Below, one piece after another: positions 1 through 9,366 of a stretch of 64,000 bases of DNA; within the stretch, counting starts at the first letter, position 1; each line of letters begins with the position of its first letter. Position numbers and translations under genes: made by a program. The stretch is from Streptomyces asoensis (GTDB lineage Bacteria > Actinomycetota > Actinomycetes > Streptomycetales > Streptomycetaceae), in contig NZ_CP049838.1 of NCBI RefSeq assembly GCF_013085465.1, positions 2,294,001 to 2,358,000 of the forward strand, read 5' to 3'. Under the pieces are notes generated by a model. It was not told the DNA's origin and searched no databases. It saw only the letters and a list, made by a program, of their open reading frames with translations.

Positions 1-1754
1 CCGGTGTTCGCCACCGTGTCGATGGAGCGTCCGGTGTCCGCGCCCTGCTTTCCGGTGATGAGGGTACGGATGTAAACGATCCGTTCGCCCTTCTTTCCGG
101 AGATCCGAGCCCAGTCGTCGGGGTTGGTGGTGTTCGGCAGGTCCTCGTTCTCCTTGAACTCGTCCACGCAGGCCTGGAGGAGGTGGGAGACCCGAAGGCC
201 CTTCTGGTTGTGGTCGAGGAAGTCCTTGATGGCCATTTTCTTGGCACGGCCGACGATGTTCTCGATCATCGCGCCGGAGTTGAAGTCCTTGAAGTAGAGG
301 ACTTCCTTGTCGCCGTTGGCGTAGGTGACTTCCAGGAAGCGGTTTTCCTCGGATTCGGCGTACATGTGTTCCACGGCCGTCTGGATCATGCTCTGGACGG
401 TGGTGGTCCTGTCGCCGCCGTGTTCGCCCACGTCCTCGGCATGCAGGGGAAGGCGTTCGGTGAGGTACTTCTGGAAGATGTCCTTGGCCGCTTCGGCGTC
501 CGGACGCTCGATCTTGATCTTCACGTCGAGGCGGCCGGGGCGCAGGATCGCGGGGTCGATCATGTCCTCACGGTTGGAGGCGCCGATGACGACCACGTTC
601 TGAAGGCCCTCGACGCCGTCGATCTCGGCGAGGAGCTGCGGGACGATGGTGTTCTCCACGTCCGAGCTCACGCCGGAGCCGCGGGTGCGGAAGAGGGACT
701 CCATCTCGTCGAAGAAGACGATGACGGGGGTGCCCTCGGAGGCCTTCTCCCTCGCACGCTGGAAGACGAGGCGGATCTGCCGCTCGGTCTCGCCGACGTA
801 CTTGTTGAGGAGCTCGGGACCCTTGATGTTGAGGAAGAAGCTCTTGCCGGTGGCCTGACCGGTGACCTCGGCGACCTTCTTGGCCAGCGAGTTGGCGACG
901 GCCTTGGCGATGAGCGTCTTGCCGCATCCGGGAGGTCCGTAGAGCAGGACGCCCTTGGGCGGGCGCAGCTCGTGCTCCTTGAAGAGGTCGGGGTAGAGGT
1001 ACGGGAGCTCGACGGCGTCGCGGATCATCTCGATCTGTCCGCCGAGGCCACCGATCTGCTCGTAGCCGATGTCGGGGACCTCTTCGAGGACGAGTTCCTC
1101 GACCTCGCTCTTGGGAACGACCTCGTAGACATACCCGGAGCGGGGCTCGAGCAGGAGGGCGTCGCCGGGACGGATGACGACGTCGAGGAGCGGCTCGGCG
1201 AGCCGGACCACTCGTTCCTCGTCGGTGTGCCCCTGCACGAGGGCGCGCACGCCGTCCTCGAGGATCTCCTTGAGGGTGACGATGTCGCCGACGCTCTCGT
1301 ACTCCATGGCCTCGACCACGTTGAGCGCTTCGTTGAGCATCACTTCCTGGCCGCGTCGGAGCTCTTCGAGCTCGACGCTCGGGCTGACGTTCACCCGGAG
1401 TTTGCGGCCTCCGGTGAAGATGTCGGCCGTGCCGTCCTCGTTCGCCGTGAGGAAGACACCGAAGCCGGCCGGCGGCTGGGCGAGCCGGTCGACTTCTTCC
1501 TTGAGGGCCACGATCTGGTCGCGGGCCTCACGGAGTGTGTTCGCGAGTCGCTCGTTCTGGGCGGACACGCCGGCCAGGTTTGTCTGTAGCTCGACGATCC
1601 GCTCTTCGAGAATCCTCGTGTGCCGCGGAGAGTCGGCGAGCTTGCGTCGCAGGACGGCGATCTCCTGCTCAAGATAGGCAATCTGCCCGGACGGGTCGTC
1701 GGACCCTCGTCCCGGGCGGATGCCGCGGTTCATGTCGTCGTCGTGGGCTGCCAC
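1..1754 (-). CDS. arc: Proteasome-associated AAA ATPase ARC/Mpa (3' end cut by window edge)
   Basis: This is the ring ATPase that recognises pupylated proteins and feeds them to the 20S proteasome. I start it at the GTG at 1754, preceded by GGAGGAGGTGAGGACC. About 584 residues are visible and roughly the last four codons lie outside, so the C-terminal tail that docks on the proteasome (Tyr near the end in this family) cannot be checked. Residues about 19-75 are a coiled coil (Pup-binding in the family), then an OB-type interdomain region. The AAA domain has Walker A GPPGCGKT at 273-280 and Walker B VIVFFDE ending at D349-E350, followed by a sensor ASNRED motif. It is divergent from the ferredoxin gene. 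The family call is secure. Confidence 0.96.
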   Translation of the reverse strand, partial: MAAHDDDMNRGIRPGRGSDDPSGQIAYLEQEIAVLRRKLADSPRHTRILEERIVELQTNLAGVSAQNERLANTLREARDQIVALKEEVDRLAQPPAGFGVFLTANEDGTADIFTGGRKLRVNVSPSVELEELRRGQEVMLNEALNVVEAMEYESVGDIVTLKEILEDGVRALVQGHTDEERVVRLAEPLLDVVIRPGDALLLEPRSGYVYEVVPKSEVEELVLEEVPDIGYEQIGGLGGQIEMIRDAVELPYLYPDLFKEHELRPPKGVLLYGPPGCGKTLIAKAVANSLAKKVAEVTGQATGKSFFLNIKGPELLNKYVGETERQIRLVFQRAREKASEGTPVIVFFDEMESLFRTRGSGVSSDVENTIVPQLLAEIDGVEGLQNVVVIGASNREDMIDPAILRPGRLDVKIKIERPDAEAAKDIFQKYLTERLPLHAEDVGEHGGDRTTTVQSMIQTAVEHMYAESEENRFLEVTYANGDKEVLYFKDFNSGAMIENIVGRAKKMAIKDFLDHNQKGLRVSHLLQACVDEFKENEDLPNTTNPDDWARISGKKGERIVYIRTLITGKQGADTGRSIDTVANT

Positions 1755-1997
1755 GGTCCTCACCTCCTCCAAGGGGAGCTGGACGCTTCCAGACCCTACC
1801 TGGGCGGGTGTCGATTGAAACCCCTAGATCACAAAGACTGTCGGGGTGTGTCCGATCTTCACCCTTGCGCTCTCCCTCACGCCAGGGGAATACCCACCGA
1901 ACACGGTCCGGAAGCCGCCGAGGGTAGGGTCGAAGTGTTCAACACCCGTCAGAGCCTGCATCGTTCCCTTGCGGCTCGACAGTAAACGGCAGGAGAT

Positions 1998-2303
1998 ATG
2001 GGCGTGCAGCAGGAGACCGGTGTCGGCAGCGAGGAGCTGGAGGTCTGGATCGACCAGGATCTCTGTACCGGCGACGGGATCTGCGCCCAGTACGCGCCCG
2101 AGGTGTTCGAGCTGGACATCGACGGCCTGGCCTATGTCAAGAGCGCCGACGACGAACTGCTCCAGGCCAAGGGCGCCACGACCCCGGTGCCGTTGCCGCT
2201 GTTGACGGACGTGGTGGACTCGGCACGGGAGTGTCCGGGCGACTGCATTCATGTGCGACGCGTTTCGGACAGCGTCGAGATCTACGGTCCGGACGCGGAG
2301 TGA
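1998..2303 (+). CDS. Single-cluster [3Fe-4S]-type ferredoxin
   Basis: A 101-residue acidic electron carrier. The N-terminal cluster motif is C23-x2-D26-x2-C29, with Asp where a [4Fe-4S] ferredoxin has the second Cys, and the last ligand is in ARECPGDC. This pattern is typical of [3Fe-4S] ferredoxins that serve cytochromes P450 and other oxygenases. It is longer than the usual ~65 residues because of an insert of about 20 residues (around 52-72) between the two cluster halves. The start ATG has AGGAGAT just upstream. It is divergent from ARC with 243 bp between; no redox partner lies next to it, so its client is unknown. Confidence 0.85.
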   Translation: MGVQQETGVGSEELEVWIDQDLCTGDGICAQYAPEVFELDIDGLAYVKSADDELLQAKGATTPVPLPLLTDVVDSARECPGDCIHVRRVSDSVEIYGPDAE

Positions 2304-2360
2304 GCTTTCGCACGCGGACTGTGACGCCTGTCTGATTTCTCACAGGACCGATGGCCCGGA

Positions 2361-2993
2361 TCAGACGCTGTGGGCGCCCGCGGGAGTCGAGCGGATGAAC
2401 CTGTCGTCCTTCCACTGCCACTTGGCGCTGTCCTTCACGTCGGGGCAGCAACTGGGTACGTCGGCCGTGGAGTAGCCGAGGAGCGTGGCGAGGACGGCGC
2501 CGTCGGTGACGGAGAGGCTCGTGACGGTGTTGCGGGCCTTGGGGTCGACGAGGGTCGCGACCACGCGCGCGTGCGTGCCGTCCGCGCCCTGGGTGAGGAC
2601 GTAGACGCCGTCGGGCGGGGTTCCCATGGGGGCGTCGCAGTGGACCACGGCGACGGTTTCCGGGGCTCCGTCGCCGTCGAGGTCGCCGCTGGCCTTCTTG
2701 ACCACGAGGGCCTGCACGGGGCCGCATTCGAGGGGGAAGTCGACACCGGTGGTGGCGGGGGCCGCGGTGGTGACGGGGGCCGGCTTGGCCTCCGGGCCGG
2801 CCGCCTGGGCGGCTGTCGCGGGTTTGGGCTGGAGAAGTGAGGAGAGGGCGACGACGCCGGCGAGAGCGGCGGCGGTCGCCACCCAGTGGATCGGCCGGGT
2901 GTGGGTGTGTGCCAGTTCCGGGAGGGCGGATTGCTGCACTGGCAGTGTCTCCTGTGGTGGCTGTGCCGGTGGGGGTGGGGGATTGGCCAGCAT
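2361..2993 (-). CDS. Hypothetical membrane-anchored or secreted protein
   Basis: A 210-residue protein if it starts at the ATG at 2993; the frame stays open to 3146 but the added N-terminus is not convincing. Residues about 5-20 are Pro-rich and cytoplasmic, followed by one hydrophobic segment (VATAAALAGVVALSSLL), so the rest is probably extracytoplasmic. An Ala/Pro-rich linker leads to a folded domain containing DLDGDGAPETVAVV, like the calcium-binding loops of FG-GAP/VCBS proteins, and a later SCC pair. No strong ribosome binding site is seen. It lies between the long hairpin after trmI and the ferredoxin. Function unknown. Confidence 0.7.
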   Translation of the reverse strand: MLANPPPPPAQPPQETLPVQQSALPELAHTHTRPIHWVATAAALAGVVALSSLLQPKPATAAQAAGPEAKPAPVTTAAPATTGVDFPLECGPVQALVVKKASGDLDGDGAPETVAVVHCDAPMGTPPDGVYVLTQGADGTHARVVATLVDPKARNTVTSLSVTDGAVLATLLGYSTADVPSCCPDVKDSAKWQWKDDRFIRSTPAGAHSV

Positions 2994-3138
2994 CGTGCCA
3001 CACGTCACAGGGTGGGGGAACGGCGGGGTACGGGATATCGGACGTGGATATCGCACGTGCCACCCTTCGATGCCCAGCCGTGCCGACCACTGTCCGAGCG
3101 GTGCCGGACCGGTGCCGGGCAGGTGTCCGGTCGACGCC

Positions 3139-3203
3139 AACGACAAGGCGCCGCGGCCGAGTTCCGGGTCGGTCCGGGAACTCGGTCACGGCGCCTTGTC
3201 GTT
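3139..3203. terminator. Long inverted repeat after trmI
   Basis: Arms 3139-3165 and 3177-3203 are 27 nt each with only two mismatches and an 11-nt loop. It lies 22 bp past the trmI stop on the minus strand, so a Rho-independent terminator without U-tract is the simplest reading. Confidence 0.75.
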
Positions 3204-3224
3204 GAACGCTGTGCTGGGGCGGCG

Positions 3225-4127
3225 TCAGCGGCCGCTGCCTCCGTCGGCGTTGGGGCCGGTGTAGTCCTCGCCGTAGGCACCCTTGGCGGGGCGGCGGCGG
3301 CGCATCGGCGGCTCGACGCCGTCGGCGAGGCGACGGGCGGTGAGCAGGAAGCCGGTGTGGCCGATCATCCGGTGGTCCGGGCGGACCGCCAGGCCCTCCA
3401 CGTGCCAGTTGCGGATCATCGACTCCCAGGAGGTCGGCTCGTTGAAGGAACCGATCTCGCGGATGGACTCGACGGTGCGGGCGAGCTGGGTGGTGGTGGC
3501 CACGTAGCAGCACAGGATGCCGCCGGGCACGAGCGCCTTGGAGACGGCCTCCAGGCACTCCCAGGGGGCGAGCATGTCGAGGATGACGCGGTCGACGTCC
3601 GTGTCGGACAGGTTGTCCTGGAGGTCGCCGACGGTGAGCTGCCAGGCGGGGTGCGGGCCGCCGAAGTAGCGCTCCACGTTCTGCTGGGCGATCTCGGCGA
3701 AGTCCTCGCGGCGCTCGTAGCTGTGCAGCATGCCCTGGTCGCCGATGGCGCGCAGCAGGAAGCTGCTGAGCGAGCCGGAGCCGACGCCGGCTTCGACGAC
3801 GCGGGCGCCGGGGAAGATGTCGGCGAAGGCGAGGATCTGCCCCGCGTCCTTCGGGTAGACGACGGCAGCCCCGCGGGGCATGGACAGGACGTAGTCGGGG
3901 AGCAGGGGGCGCAGCGCGAGGTAGGCGACGTTCCCGGTGGTGCGGACAACGCTGCCCTCGGGAGCACCGATCAGTTCGTCGTGGGGGAAGGAACCCTTGT
4001 GGGTGTGGAAGTTCTTCCCGGCCTCGAGCGTGAACGTGTAGTGGCGGCCCTTGGGGTCGGTCAGCTGAACCTGGTCCCCGACCTTGAAGGGCCCGCGCCT
4101 GCGGGCGGCACCGGTCGGTTCGGACAT
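3225..4127 (-). CDS. trmI: tRNA (adenine(58)-N1)-methyltransferase TrmI
   Basis: A SAM-dependent enzyme that makes m1A58 in the T-loop of tRNAs. The 300-residue protein has the N-terminal beta domain of the family (GPFKVGDQVQLTD) and a Rossmann methyltransferase domain with motif I VEAGVGSGSL at 111-120 and the catalytic VILDMLAPWE at 181-190 (Asp184 and following). A basic C-terminal tail (MRRRRPAKG) is common in actinobacterial members. Its neighbours, ARC on one side and the RecB-like nuclease on the other, match the mycobacterial Rv2118c neighbourhood as I recall it. Confidence 0.95.
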   Translation of the reverse strand: MSEPTGAARRRGPFKVGDQVQLTDPKGRHYTFTLEAGKNFHTHKGSFPHDELIGAPEGSVVRTTGNVAYLALRPLLPDYVLSMPRGAAVVYPKDAGQILAFADIFPGARVVEAGVGSGSLSSFLLRAIGDQGMLHSYERREDFAEIAQQNVERYFGGPHPAWQLTVGDLQDNLSDTDVDRVILDMLAPWECLEAVSKALVPGGILCCYVATTTQLARTVESIREIGSFNEPTSWESMIRNWHVEGLAVRPDHRMIGHTGFLLTARRLADGVEPPMRRRRPAKGAYGEDYTGPNADGGSGR

Positions 4128-4179
4128 GTGAACAGCCTACCGGGGTTTGCCGGGGCCGCCGACCACGGGGACGGCCCGG

Positions 4180-5733
4180 CTAGGACGGCCTGGCCATGGC
4201 CTTGACGAAGGCGCGCTCGACGTCGGCCGCGGACAGGACACCGAAGATCTCGCCGGTCTCCTCGACCACGAGGTACTCGGTGGCGGGCGTGGCGCGCAGG
4301 ACGTCGAGGAGGTCCTCGCCGGCCAGCTCGGCGGAGACGCGCATGCCGTCGGTGAGGTCCTGGGCGAGGCCGCTGACGGCGACCCAGGGGCGGCGGTGTT
4401 CGGGCACCCCGACGATGGCGGCCTCGCGGACGAGGGAGAGGGGTTCGCCGTGGGCGTCGACGACGACGAGTGCGCGGGCGCCGGCGTCGTTGGCGCGGCG
4501 CAGGGCCTCGGAGAGGGGGGTGTGGGTCTCGACGGGGACGGCACGCCGGGTGAGGGTGCGGGCGCGCAGTTCGGGGAGGTGTTCGCGCAGGCGGGCCATG
4601 CGCAGGCTGTTGCCGGCGCCGGTCCAGATGATCGCGGCGAGGATGGCCGCGAGGAGGGCGTCGGTGACGGTGTCCATGCCGACGCTGTCCTCGGCGCTGG
4701 AGCCGAGGGCGCCGGACTGGGTGAGCAGGGGCAGGCCGATGAGGACGGAGACCGCGAGGGCGCGGCCGACCCAGGCGGCGGCGATGGTGCCGTTCATGGG
4801 CTTGCCGGTGAGCTTCCAGACGACGGCGCGGAGCATGCGGCCGCCGTCGAGCGGGAGGCCGGGCAGGAGGTTGAAGATCGCCACGATGAGGTTGGAGATC
4901 ATCAGGCCGGCCAGCAGGACGCCCGGGACGGTGCCGGGCTCCACGGGCTGCATGGCGAGGTAGAAGACGCCGGCGAGGACGAGGGAGAGCAGCGGGCCGA
5001 CGAAGGCGAGCCAGAACTCCCGGCCGGGGGTCTCGGCCTCCTTCTCGATCTCGGAGACGCCGCCGAAGAACTGGAGCTGGATGCGGCGGACCGGGAGCTT
5101 GAAGCGGAGGGCGGCGATGGTGTGGGCGAGTTCGTGGATGAGTACGGAGGCGTAGAAGGCGACCGCGAAGAAGAGGGAGACGAGGTAGCGGATGGCGCCG
5201 AGTTCGGGCAGCACGCGGTCGAGCTGGTTGCCGAAGACCCAGGTGATGAGGGCGGCGACGAGGAACCAGCTGGGCGCGACGTAGACGGGGACGCCGAAGG
5301 GGCGGCCCATGAGGAGGCCGCCGCGCGGCTGCTCCGGGGGGCGCTGGGGCGGGGGGCCCTTGGGGAGGGTCGGGGCGGGGGCGGGAGGTGCCGGTTGCCC
5401 GGCCCCGGTGCCCGCCCCGGTGCCGGCACCGGCCTCGGACCGGGTCCCGGTTTCGCTCTTGCCGTCCCCGTTCGCACCGGCCGCGCTGTGGTCGTCGTCG
5501 CCGGGTGCCGAGGGACCCTGTGGAGCGTCACCGCCCTCGGCGGGAGCGGCTTCGCTCGGCGTCGGGGCCTCGGACGTGGTCGGCGCGGGTTCCGTGTCGG
5601 GCGTGGCCGGGCCGGGGGTGCCGGGGTCCGGGGTCTGCGCGAGGTCGGTGGCCGGAGACGCAGGTGTCGCGGGGTGCTCGGCCGACTGTTCGTTGTCCGG
5701 CCGCGGTCGCCCGGTCCCGCCGCTTTCCACCAC
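4180..5733 (-). CDS. Site-2-protease-type M50 metalloprotease with CBS domains
   Basis: An intramembrane zinc protease of the SpoIVFB/Rv2625-like type. The start is GTG at 5733 with GAGGGG upstream. Residues 1-138 are a disordered Pro/Ala/Thr/Glu-rich cytoplasmic tail, unusually long for the family. Membrane segments follow, with the zinc motif HELAH at 200-204 and the second ligand motif LPGLPLDGG (Asp296). After the last membrane segments, residues about 385-510 form two CBS modules, which in relatives bind adenine nucleotides and set activity. The substrate is not evident; regulated cleavage of an anti-sigma factor or similar protein is an inference. Confidence 0.93.
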   Translation of the reverse strand: MVESGGTGRPRPDNEQSAEHPATPASPATDLAQTPDPGTPGPATPDTEPAPTTSEAPTPSEAAPAEGGDAPQGPSAPGDDDHSAAGANGDGKSETGTRSEAGAGTGAGTGAGQPAPPAPAPTLPKGPPPQRPPEQPRGGLLMGRPFGVPVYVAPSWFLVAALITWVFGNQLDRVLPELGAIRYLVSLFFAVAFYASVLIHELAHTIAALRFKLPVRRIQLQFFGGVSEIEKEAETPGREFWLAFVGPLLSLVLAGVFYLAMQPVEPGTVPGVLLAGLMISNLIVAIFNLLPGLPLDGGRMLRAVVWKLTGKPMNGTIAAAWVGRALAVSVLIGLPLLTQSGALGSSAEDSVGMDTVTDALLAAILAAIIWTGAGNSLRMARLREHLPELRARTLTRRAVPVETHTPLSEALRRANDAGARALVVVDAHGEPLSLVREAAIVGVPEHRRPWVAVSGLAQDLTDGMRVSAELAGEDLLDVLRATPATEYLVVEETGEIFGVLSAADVERAFVKAMARPS

Positions 5734-5920
5734 GGTGTCCCCTCGTCGATGCGTCTCCCGCTCGTGCAGGGCGGAAGGGTCTCGGACCGATGGTATGCGG
5801 CGGTCGTGACGTGTTCCGCCCCGGCACCCCCCGTGTTTCCCCGGTCGTCGCCGGTGTTCGGGACGAGCCGGGGTGCGCGGGCTGGGTGACTGTCAGTGGT
5901 GGGCCGTAAGGTCTGGGGTC

Positions 5921-6937
<1,017 letters not shown>

Positions 6938-6951
6938 AGAAGGAGACATAC

Positions 6952-7623
6952 GTGGCCATCCGCGTCCTACTGGTCGATGACCAGCCGCTGCTGCGTACCG
7001 GCTTCCGGATGATCCTGGAGGCCGAGCAGGATCTCGCGGTCGTCGGCGAGGCCGGAGACGGCCTCCAGGCTCTCGACCAGGTGCGGGCGTTGCAGCCCGA
7101 TGTGGTGCTGATGGACATCCGCATGCCGCGGATGGACGGGGTGGAGGCGACCCGGCAGATCACCGGGCCGGGGCGGGACGGGCCGGCGAAGGTGCTGGTG
7201 CTGACCACCTTCGACCTCGACGAGTACGTGGTGGAGGCGCTGCGGGCCGGGGCGAGCGGGTTCCTGCTGAAGGACGCGCCCGCCAATGAACTGGTCCAGG
7301 CGATCCGGGTGGTGGCCTCGGGTGAGGCCATGCTGGCGCCGAGCATCACGCGTCGGCTGCTCGACAAGTACGCCACGCATCTGCCCTCCGGCGACGAGCC
7401 GGTGCCGGACACGCTGCACACGCTCACCGACCGTGAGGTGGAAGTGCTGAAGCTGGTGGCGCGCGGGCTGTCGAACGCCGAGATCGCCGCCGACCTCTTC
7501 GTCAGCGAGACCACCGTGAAGACGCACGTGGGTCACGTGCTGAACAAACTGGGGTTGCGCGACCGGGTGCAGGCCGCGGTGTACGCGTACGAGAGCGGTC
7601 TGGTGCGTCCCGGCGCGCAGTAG
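6952..7623 (+). CDS. NarL/FixJ-family response regulator (orphan)
   Basis: A 223-residue two-component regulator. The open frame extends upstream, but GTG at 6952 with AAGAAGGAGACATAC is the clear start and gives a receiver domain beginning VAIRVLLVDDQ. Acidic pocket D9-D10, phosphoacceptor Asp55 (LMDIRMPRMDG), switch Thr in VLTTFD and Lys in LLKDAP are all present. The C-terminal LuxR-type helix-turn-helix covers about 155-215 (LTDREVEVLKLVARGLSNAE). No histidine kinase lies nearby. It is probably co-transcribed with the nuclease gene and ends at a strong hairpin. Confidence 0.93.
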   Translation: MAIRVLLVDDQPLLRTGFRMILEAEQDLAVVGEAGDGLQALDQVRALQPDVVLMDIRMPRMDGVEATRQITGPGRDGPAKVLVLTTFDLDEYVVEALRAGASGFLLKDAPANELVQAIRVVASGEAMLAPSITRRLLDKYATHLPSGDEPVPDTLHTLTDREVEVLKLVARGLSNAEIAADLFVSETTVKTHVGHVLNKLGLRDRVQAAVYAYESGLVRPGAQ

Positions 7624-7664
7624 CGCCGAACGAGTTGGAAGAACCGGAAGAACTGGCAGCAGAA

Positions 7665-7694
7665 GAAGGCGCCCCCTGGTCAGGGGGCGCCTTC
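7665..7694. terminator. Bidirectional terminator hairpin
   Basis: Arms 7665-7678 and 7681-7694 are perfectly complementary (core AAGGCGCCCCCTG). It sits between the response regulator stop and the stop of the convergent binding-protein gene, so it can serve both. Confidence 0.85.
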
Positions 7695-7715
7695 CTGCGT
7701 GTGGCTGTCGGGTCG

Positions 7716-9293
7716 TCAGCTCTTGCTGAGCTCCCAGAAGCGGAACACCGTGGAGGCGTCCAGGCAGTTCTCCAGGCCGTAGACGTTCTCGCCGACGACC
7801 GCGTACTGCTTGGCCTGCCAGAGGGGCAGGACGGGCACCTGCTCGGCGACGATGTTCTGAAGTTCGGCGTAGTCCGCGTCGGTGGCCGTGCGGTCGCTCT
7901 GCGCGGCGGTGCGCGGGATGAGCGTGCCGGTGATGGCGGTGTCGGCGTAGTTGTTGCTCAGCACATTGCCCTTGCCGAAGAAGGGCGAGGTGAAGTTGTC
8001 GGCGTCCGGGTAGTCGGGCACCCAGCCCTTGACGTAGACGCCGTACTTGCCGGCGGCGACGTCCTTCTCGTACTGGCCGTAGGCGACGGAGCGGACGTCG
8101 GCGTCGAACAGGCCGCTGGCGTTCAGCTGGGCCGCGATCGCCTTCAGTTCCTGGTCGGTGGCCGGGCCGTAGCGGGTCGGGGTGGACCAGAGGGTGAGCT
8201 TCACCTTGTCGGTGATGCCCTCGTCGGCGAGCGCGGCGGCCGCCGCGGCCCGGGAGGGACGGGCGCCGTAGCGGTCGAAGAAGGCGGTGTTGTGGCCCGC
8301 GATGCCGGCCGGGATGATCGAGTAGAGGGGGTCGGCGGTGCCCTCGTAGACGTCCTTGATCAGGGCTTCGCGGTCGACCAGGTGGGCGATGGCCTGGCGG
8401 ACACCGAGCTTTCCGGCGACCGGGTCGTCCATGTTGAAGACGAGGTGCTGGACCTCGGCGCTGCTGCCCTCGACGACCTCGGCGCCCCCGTCGGCGGTGC
8501 TCTGCTGGATGTCGGAGACGTCGGCGGCGGTGAGGCCCCGGTAGGCGATGTCGATCTCGTTCGCGAGGAGGGCCTGCTTGAGGGCCTTCTGGTCGCCGCC
8601 GAAGAACTTCAGGGTGACGCCGGTGTTGTTGGCCTCGCCGGCGCTGCCCCGGTAGCTGTCGTTGACGGAGAAGACGGCCTCGTCGTCGCCGAAGGAGTCC
8701 AGCTTGTAGGGGCCGGAGCCGACGGCGGCGCCGTCCTCGCGCAGGCCGTCGGCGTCGTACTCCTTGTGGTCGACGATGGAGCCGGCGCCCGAGGCGATCT
8801 TGCTCGGGAAGGTGGCGTCGGGGACCTTGAGGCGGAAGACGACCGTCTTGGCGTCGGGTGTCTCGACCTTGTCGAGCATGGGGAACATGATGGCCGGGCC
8901 GGCCTCGTCGTCGATCTTCAGCATGCGGTCGAAGGAGAACTTGACGTCCTCGGAGGTGAGCGCGTCGCCGTTGCTGAACTCCAGTCCGTCCTTCAGCGTG
9001 CACGTGTAGACCTGGGTCCGCGTGTCCGTGAAGGAGCATTCCCGGGCCGCGTCCGGCTCGGGTTCCGTGCCGCCCTTGGGGAAGCTCAGCAGCGACTGGA
9101 AGACGTTGTTGAACAACAGCCAGGAGCCCGGGTCGTAGCCGGAGGCGGGGTCCGTGGCCAGAACGTCGTCGGACATCCCCAGGACCACGGAGGAGGCGTC
9201 ACCCCCGGAGCCGCCGCTCTGGGTGCCGCAGCCGGTCAACAGGCCGGAGGCCAGTCCCGCCACGATCGGCAGGACTGGCCACTGGTTACGCAT
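7716..9293 (-). CDS. Family 5 (oligopeptide-type) ABC solute-binding lipoprotein
   Basis: A 525-residue SBP_bac_5 protein. Starting at ATG 9293 gives a lipoprotein signal peptide with lipobox LLTGC. The body has the family signature region (GLEFSNGDALTSEDVKFSFD) and the C-terminal LPLWQAKQYAVVG block. It is a close paralogue of the next gene (shared blocks such as LPLWQ-KQY, PDYPDADNF/PDFPDADNF, YGPAT-QE). No permease or ATPase gene accompanies it, so it must use a transporter encoded elsewhere. Ligand is probably a peptide or other amine; not determinable here. Only 73 bp separate it from the upstream paralogue, so they may share a transcript. Confidence 0.9.
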   Translation of the reverse strand: MRNQWPVLPIVAGLASGLLTGCGTQSGGSGGDASSVVLGMSDDVLATDPASGYDPGSWLLFNNVFQSLLSFPKGGTEPEPDAARECSFTDTRTQVYTCTLKDGLEFSNGDALTSEDVKFSFDRMLKIDDEAGPAIMFPMLDKVETPDAKTVVFRLKVPDATFPSKIASGAGSIVDHKEYDADGLREDGAAVGSGPYKLDSFGDDEAVFSVNDSYRGSAGEANNTGVTLKFFGGDQKALKQALLANEIDIAYRGLTAADVSDIQQSTADGGAEVVEGSSAEVQHLVFNMDDPVAGKLGVRQAIAHLVDREALIKDVYEGTADPLYSIIPAGIAGHNTAFFDRYGARPSRAAAAAALADEGITDKVKLTLWSTPTRYGPATDQELKAIAAQLNASGLFDADVRSVAYGQYEKDVAAGKYGVYVKGWVPDYPDADNFTSPFFGKGNVLSNNYADTAITGTLIPRTAAQSDRTATDADYAELQNIVAEQVPVLPLWQAKQYAVVGENVYGLENCLDASTVFRFWELSKS

Positions 9294-9366
9294 GTTCACA
9301 AAATGCCTTGTCGTCGGTTCTCTGCACACCGGGGCCGCCGTCCCGGGCCCCGGAAGGGGGGGTGCG

